Shown: positions 5,287-6,792 of the stretch, piece after piece
How positions within the stretch are numbered: position 1 is the first letter of the stretch
Layout: every line of letters starts with the position of its first letter
Origin: an uncultured Dokdonia sp.
Lineage (GTDB): Bacteria; Bacteroidota; Bacteroidia; Flavobacteriales; Flavobacteriaceae
Direction: 5' to 3'
NCBI GenBank assembly: GCA_937124495.1
Contig: CAKZKZ010000025.1
Coordinates: forward strand, 1 to 6,792
Length of the DNA: 6,792 nucleotides
Translations under genes and position numbers: made by a program
Notes under the pieces: generated by a model
Seen by the model: the letters and a program-made list of their open reading frames with translations, nothing else
The model's database searches: none
Told to the model about the DNA's origin: nothing

Positions 5287-6465
5287 TTAAAATTTCAAAT
5301 TGACATTTCGATCTTTACATATTTCTTTAAAACGATCTGTCTTGTTTTGTTCTTCAAATAAAGTATATAAATAACGCATTACTTTTTCTGCATCTGCAGC
5401 ATATGGCGATTTTGAACTTTTATATAACCCATATGCATCAATAACACTATTTAATGAGTGCTCTAGCTTATTTCTATTCATATAGACTAAAGAAAGTCCA
5501 TAATGCCCTTCAGGATCATCTGGATACGCATTTTTTAATTTTGTATACCAAAATTCAGAGCTCTCAAAGTCTTTTTTATAATTATAAGCAACTGCTATAT
5601 TCATTAATGAAGCTCTATTTAATGTATCTATTTTTATAGAGTTTTTATATGCTTTTATAGCATTATCATAATCGTGTAATTCTCTATATGTTCTTCCTAA
5701 ATTATCCCAAGCAAAAACGAATTCATCATCAAGAGCTACTGCTTTTTTATAAAATTTTAAAGCCTTTTTATAATTTCCTTTTCCACTCTCTTCAATCCCT
5801 TGATTATAAAAATCCATGGCTTTATCATTTGCAGAATAGGAGTTTAATTTTTCCTCATCACTAGAAAAAGTGATTTTTTTTAATACTTCACATTCATCTA
5901 CAAGCACTCGCTGCATATCGTCATAAAAGGCTTTAACGTTTTCTACCGTATTTAAGTCTATATGCTCTCTAACTCCAGAGGTAGAAACTCCTTCTACAAT
6001 ACATTCTGAAATATGGTTGTTTTTTTCTTCTAATGATATTCCCGTTGGAATTCTAACCATACAAGAACATGCATTATTTGTAGACCTTATCAAGTACTCA
6101 TCATAAGTATTTTGTTGGGTTATATAGCTTTTAAATACTTCGCAATCTTTCTCTAGTATTTTAACTGCTTTCTTTGAATCTTCATCAGAAATTTCGTCAG
6201 AACTTCCATCTGTATTTAATGTAATTGTTGAATCTTTATCTGTAGGTAATCCAGAAAGTAATGCTCCTAAAACACTAGCTTTATAACAGTCATTAAATTC
6301 TTTTTCAAAATCTTTAGATAAATCTTCTGGAGATGCGTTTTCTAGGCATTCACAGGTAATGGTTGCCATTACCTCTTCTTTCTTTTGTTTTTCTGTTTGT
6401 GCCTGTATATTTACAATTACACAAAAAACACTTAAAGTAAGTAGTTTTTTAAAAACACCTTTCAT
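5287..6465 (-). CDS. Exported protein with duplicated four-cysteine module and TPR repeats
   Basis: A 392-residue protein with a signal peptide (about 1-23, ending I-Q-A-Q). The mature N-terminal half holds two related modules: C38-x-C40, 19 residues, C60, then C108-E-V-F-K; and C133-x-C135, 19 residues, C155, then C192-E-V-L-K. The identical CxC-x19-C spacing and the shared C-E-V-[FL]-K ending point to an internal duplication. In the periplasm these cysteines could form disulfides or bind a metal; neither is shown. Residues about 215-350 carry TPR repeats (A-M-D-F-Y-N-Q-G, then F-A-W-D-N-L-G-R-T-Y, then A-S-L-M-N-I-A-V-A-Y, then G-H-Y-G-L-S-L-V-Y), a protein-binding scaffold. C383 near the end is unpaired with any module. 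The gene begins 9 bases after dut ends and is visibly more A/T-rich than its neighbours, so it may be a later arrival in the operon. I do not recognise a named function. Confidence 0.88.
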   Translation of the reverse strand: MKGVFKKLLTLSVFCVIVNIQAQTEKQKKEEVMATITCECLENASPEDLSKDFEKEFNDCYKASVLGALLSGLPTDKDSTITLNTDGSSDEISDEDSKKAVKILEKDCEVFKSYITQQNTYDEYLIRSTNNACSCMVRIPTGISLEEKNNHISECIVEGVSTSGVREHIDLNTVENVKAFYDDMQRVLVDECEVLKKITFSSDEEKLNSYSANDKAMDFYNQGIEESGKGNYKKALKFYKKAVALDDEFVFAWDNLGRTYRELHDYDNAIKAYKNSIKIDTLNRASLMNIAVAYNYKKDFESSEFWYTKLKNAYPDDPEGHYGLSLVYMNRNKLEHSLNSVIDAYGLYKSSKSPYAADAEKVMRYLYTLFEEQNKTDRFKEICKDRNVNLKF

Positions 6466-6473
6466 AATTTATC

Positions 6474-6792
6474 TTATTTAGTTCCTGTACTCCCGAAACC
6501 TCCAGCACCTCTATCGGTTGTTGAAAGTTCAATAACTTCTTTCCATACGGCTTGCTCATGTTGTGCAATTACCATTTGTGCGATACGCTCGCCATTTTCT
6601 ATAACAAAAGGCTCATTAGATAGATTGACTAAAATCACACCTACTTCACCTCTATAATCTGCATCTATAGTTCCAGGTGCATTAAGGACTGTAACGCCTT
6701 TTTTTGCTGCCAAACCACTTCTCGGGCGTACTTGTGCTTCTACACCTATTGGAAGCTCTATAAACAGTCCTGTAGGCACAATAGCACGTTCT
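6474..6792 (-). CDS. dut: dUTP diphosphatase (dUTPase), C-terminal part, cut by window edge
   Basis: The frame is open to the right edge and gives 105 residues beginning E-R-A-I-V-P-T-G-L; the GTG at 6779-6777 is the internal valine of V-P-T-G-L, not a start. dUTPase splits dUTP to dUMP and pyrophosphate, keeping uracil out of DNA and supplying dTMP synthesis; it acts in the cytoplasm as a homotrimer. Four of five family motifs are visible, numbered within the fragment: P-R-S-G-L-A-A-K (23-30), the catalytic and uracil-binding hairpin G-T-I-D-A-D-Y-R-G-E-V (40-50) with the water-activating Asp in D-A-D-Y, N-G-E-R-I-A-Q-M-V (66-74), and the C-terminal flexible arm D-R-G-A-G-G-F-G-S-T-G (93-103). 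Motif 1 (A-G-x-D-L-like) and roughly 40 N-terminal residues are outside the window, judging by a usual length near 145-150. The stop lies 8 bases before the next gene, so they are probably co-transcribed. Confidence 0.97.
   Translation of the reverse strand, partial: ERAIVPTGLFIELPIGVEAQVRPRSGLAAKKGVTVLNAPGTIDADYRGEVGVILVNLSNEPFVIENGERIAQMVIAQHEQAVWKEVIELSTTDRGAGGFGSTGTK

Larger units (their letters stand above)
823..6792 (-). other. Probable operon: dut to envC-like gene
   Basis: Six genes run in the same direction with gaps of 8, 40 and 29 bases and then overlaps of 4 and 11 bases, leaving no room for terminators with a U run. No convincing promoter is visible in any of the three gaps, so the promoter is probably upstream of dut, outside the window. 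After the envC-like stop there is no strong hairpin-plus-U-run terminator, so read-through into the lipoprotein gene is possible alongside its own candidate promoter. Confidence 0.7.

Noticed and set aside
5454..5639. Plus-strand open frame of 61 codons
   Set aside because: It is antisense to the TPR repeats of the Cys-TPR gene and rich in Leu/Tyr as expected from an A/T-rich complement.
6777..6779. GTG as the start of dut
   Set aside because: It is the Val of V-P-T-G-L; the frame continues upstream as E-R-A-I in the family pattern and the N-terminal motif 1 must still lie beyond the edge.
1..6792. A novel defence, mobile or CRISPR-like system
   Set aside because: No nuclease, transposase, integrase, methylase, toxin-like pair, direct-repeat array or tRNA is visible; the genes are envelope and housekeeping types.

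Overview
The window looks like chromosomal DNA of a marine-type member of the Flavobacteriia (Bacteroidota). The DNA is A/T-rich and every gene lies on the minus strand. No start codon has a convincing Shine-Dalgarno sequence; A/T-rich leaders are seen instead. Several exported proteins have signal peptides ending in A-Q, two lipoproteins carry SPII signals, and a DUF4292-type lipoprotein sits beside an EnvC-like protein. Genus is not determined.

Layout in transcription order, right to left. (1) 6792-6474: the C-terminal two thirds of dUTPase (dut), cut by the window edge. (2) 6465-5287: an exported protein with two copies of a cysteine module followed by TPR repeats. (3) 5246-4227: a sugar-1-phosphate nucleotidyltransferase with a C-terminal left-handed beta-helix. 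(4) 4197-2818: an exported TPR protein. (5) 2821-2045: a DUF4292/LolB-like lipoprotein. (6) 2055-823: an EnvC-like coiled-coil protein with a degenerate M23/LytM domain. Gaps between these six are 8, 40 and 29 bases, then overlaps of 4 and 11 bases, so they are very probably one transcription unit. (7) After a 58-base gap that holds a candidate ECF-type promoter comes a second unit: a small lipoprotein (764-42) and, overlapping it by 17 bases, the first 19 codons of another exported protein running off the left edge.

Most of the main unit points to cell-envelope building: sugar-nucleotide supply, a candidate outer-membrane lipoprotein factor, and a candidate activator of peptidoglycan amidases used in cell separation. 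dUTPase is the housekeeping exception. Nothing in the window looks like a defence system, prophage, insertion sequence, CRISPR array, tRNA or rRNA. No stretch of more than 300 bases lacks a gene; the longest gap is 58 bases.

The points most worth a second look are small. They are a perfect 20-bp palindrome (TATGCTTTCGCGAAAGCATA) inside a signal-peptide coding region with a one-mismatch core copy inside the envC-like gene in another reading frame; the duplicated CxC-x19-C module of the TPR protein; and the lipoprotein promoter, which would give a leaderless or nearly leaderless message.
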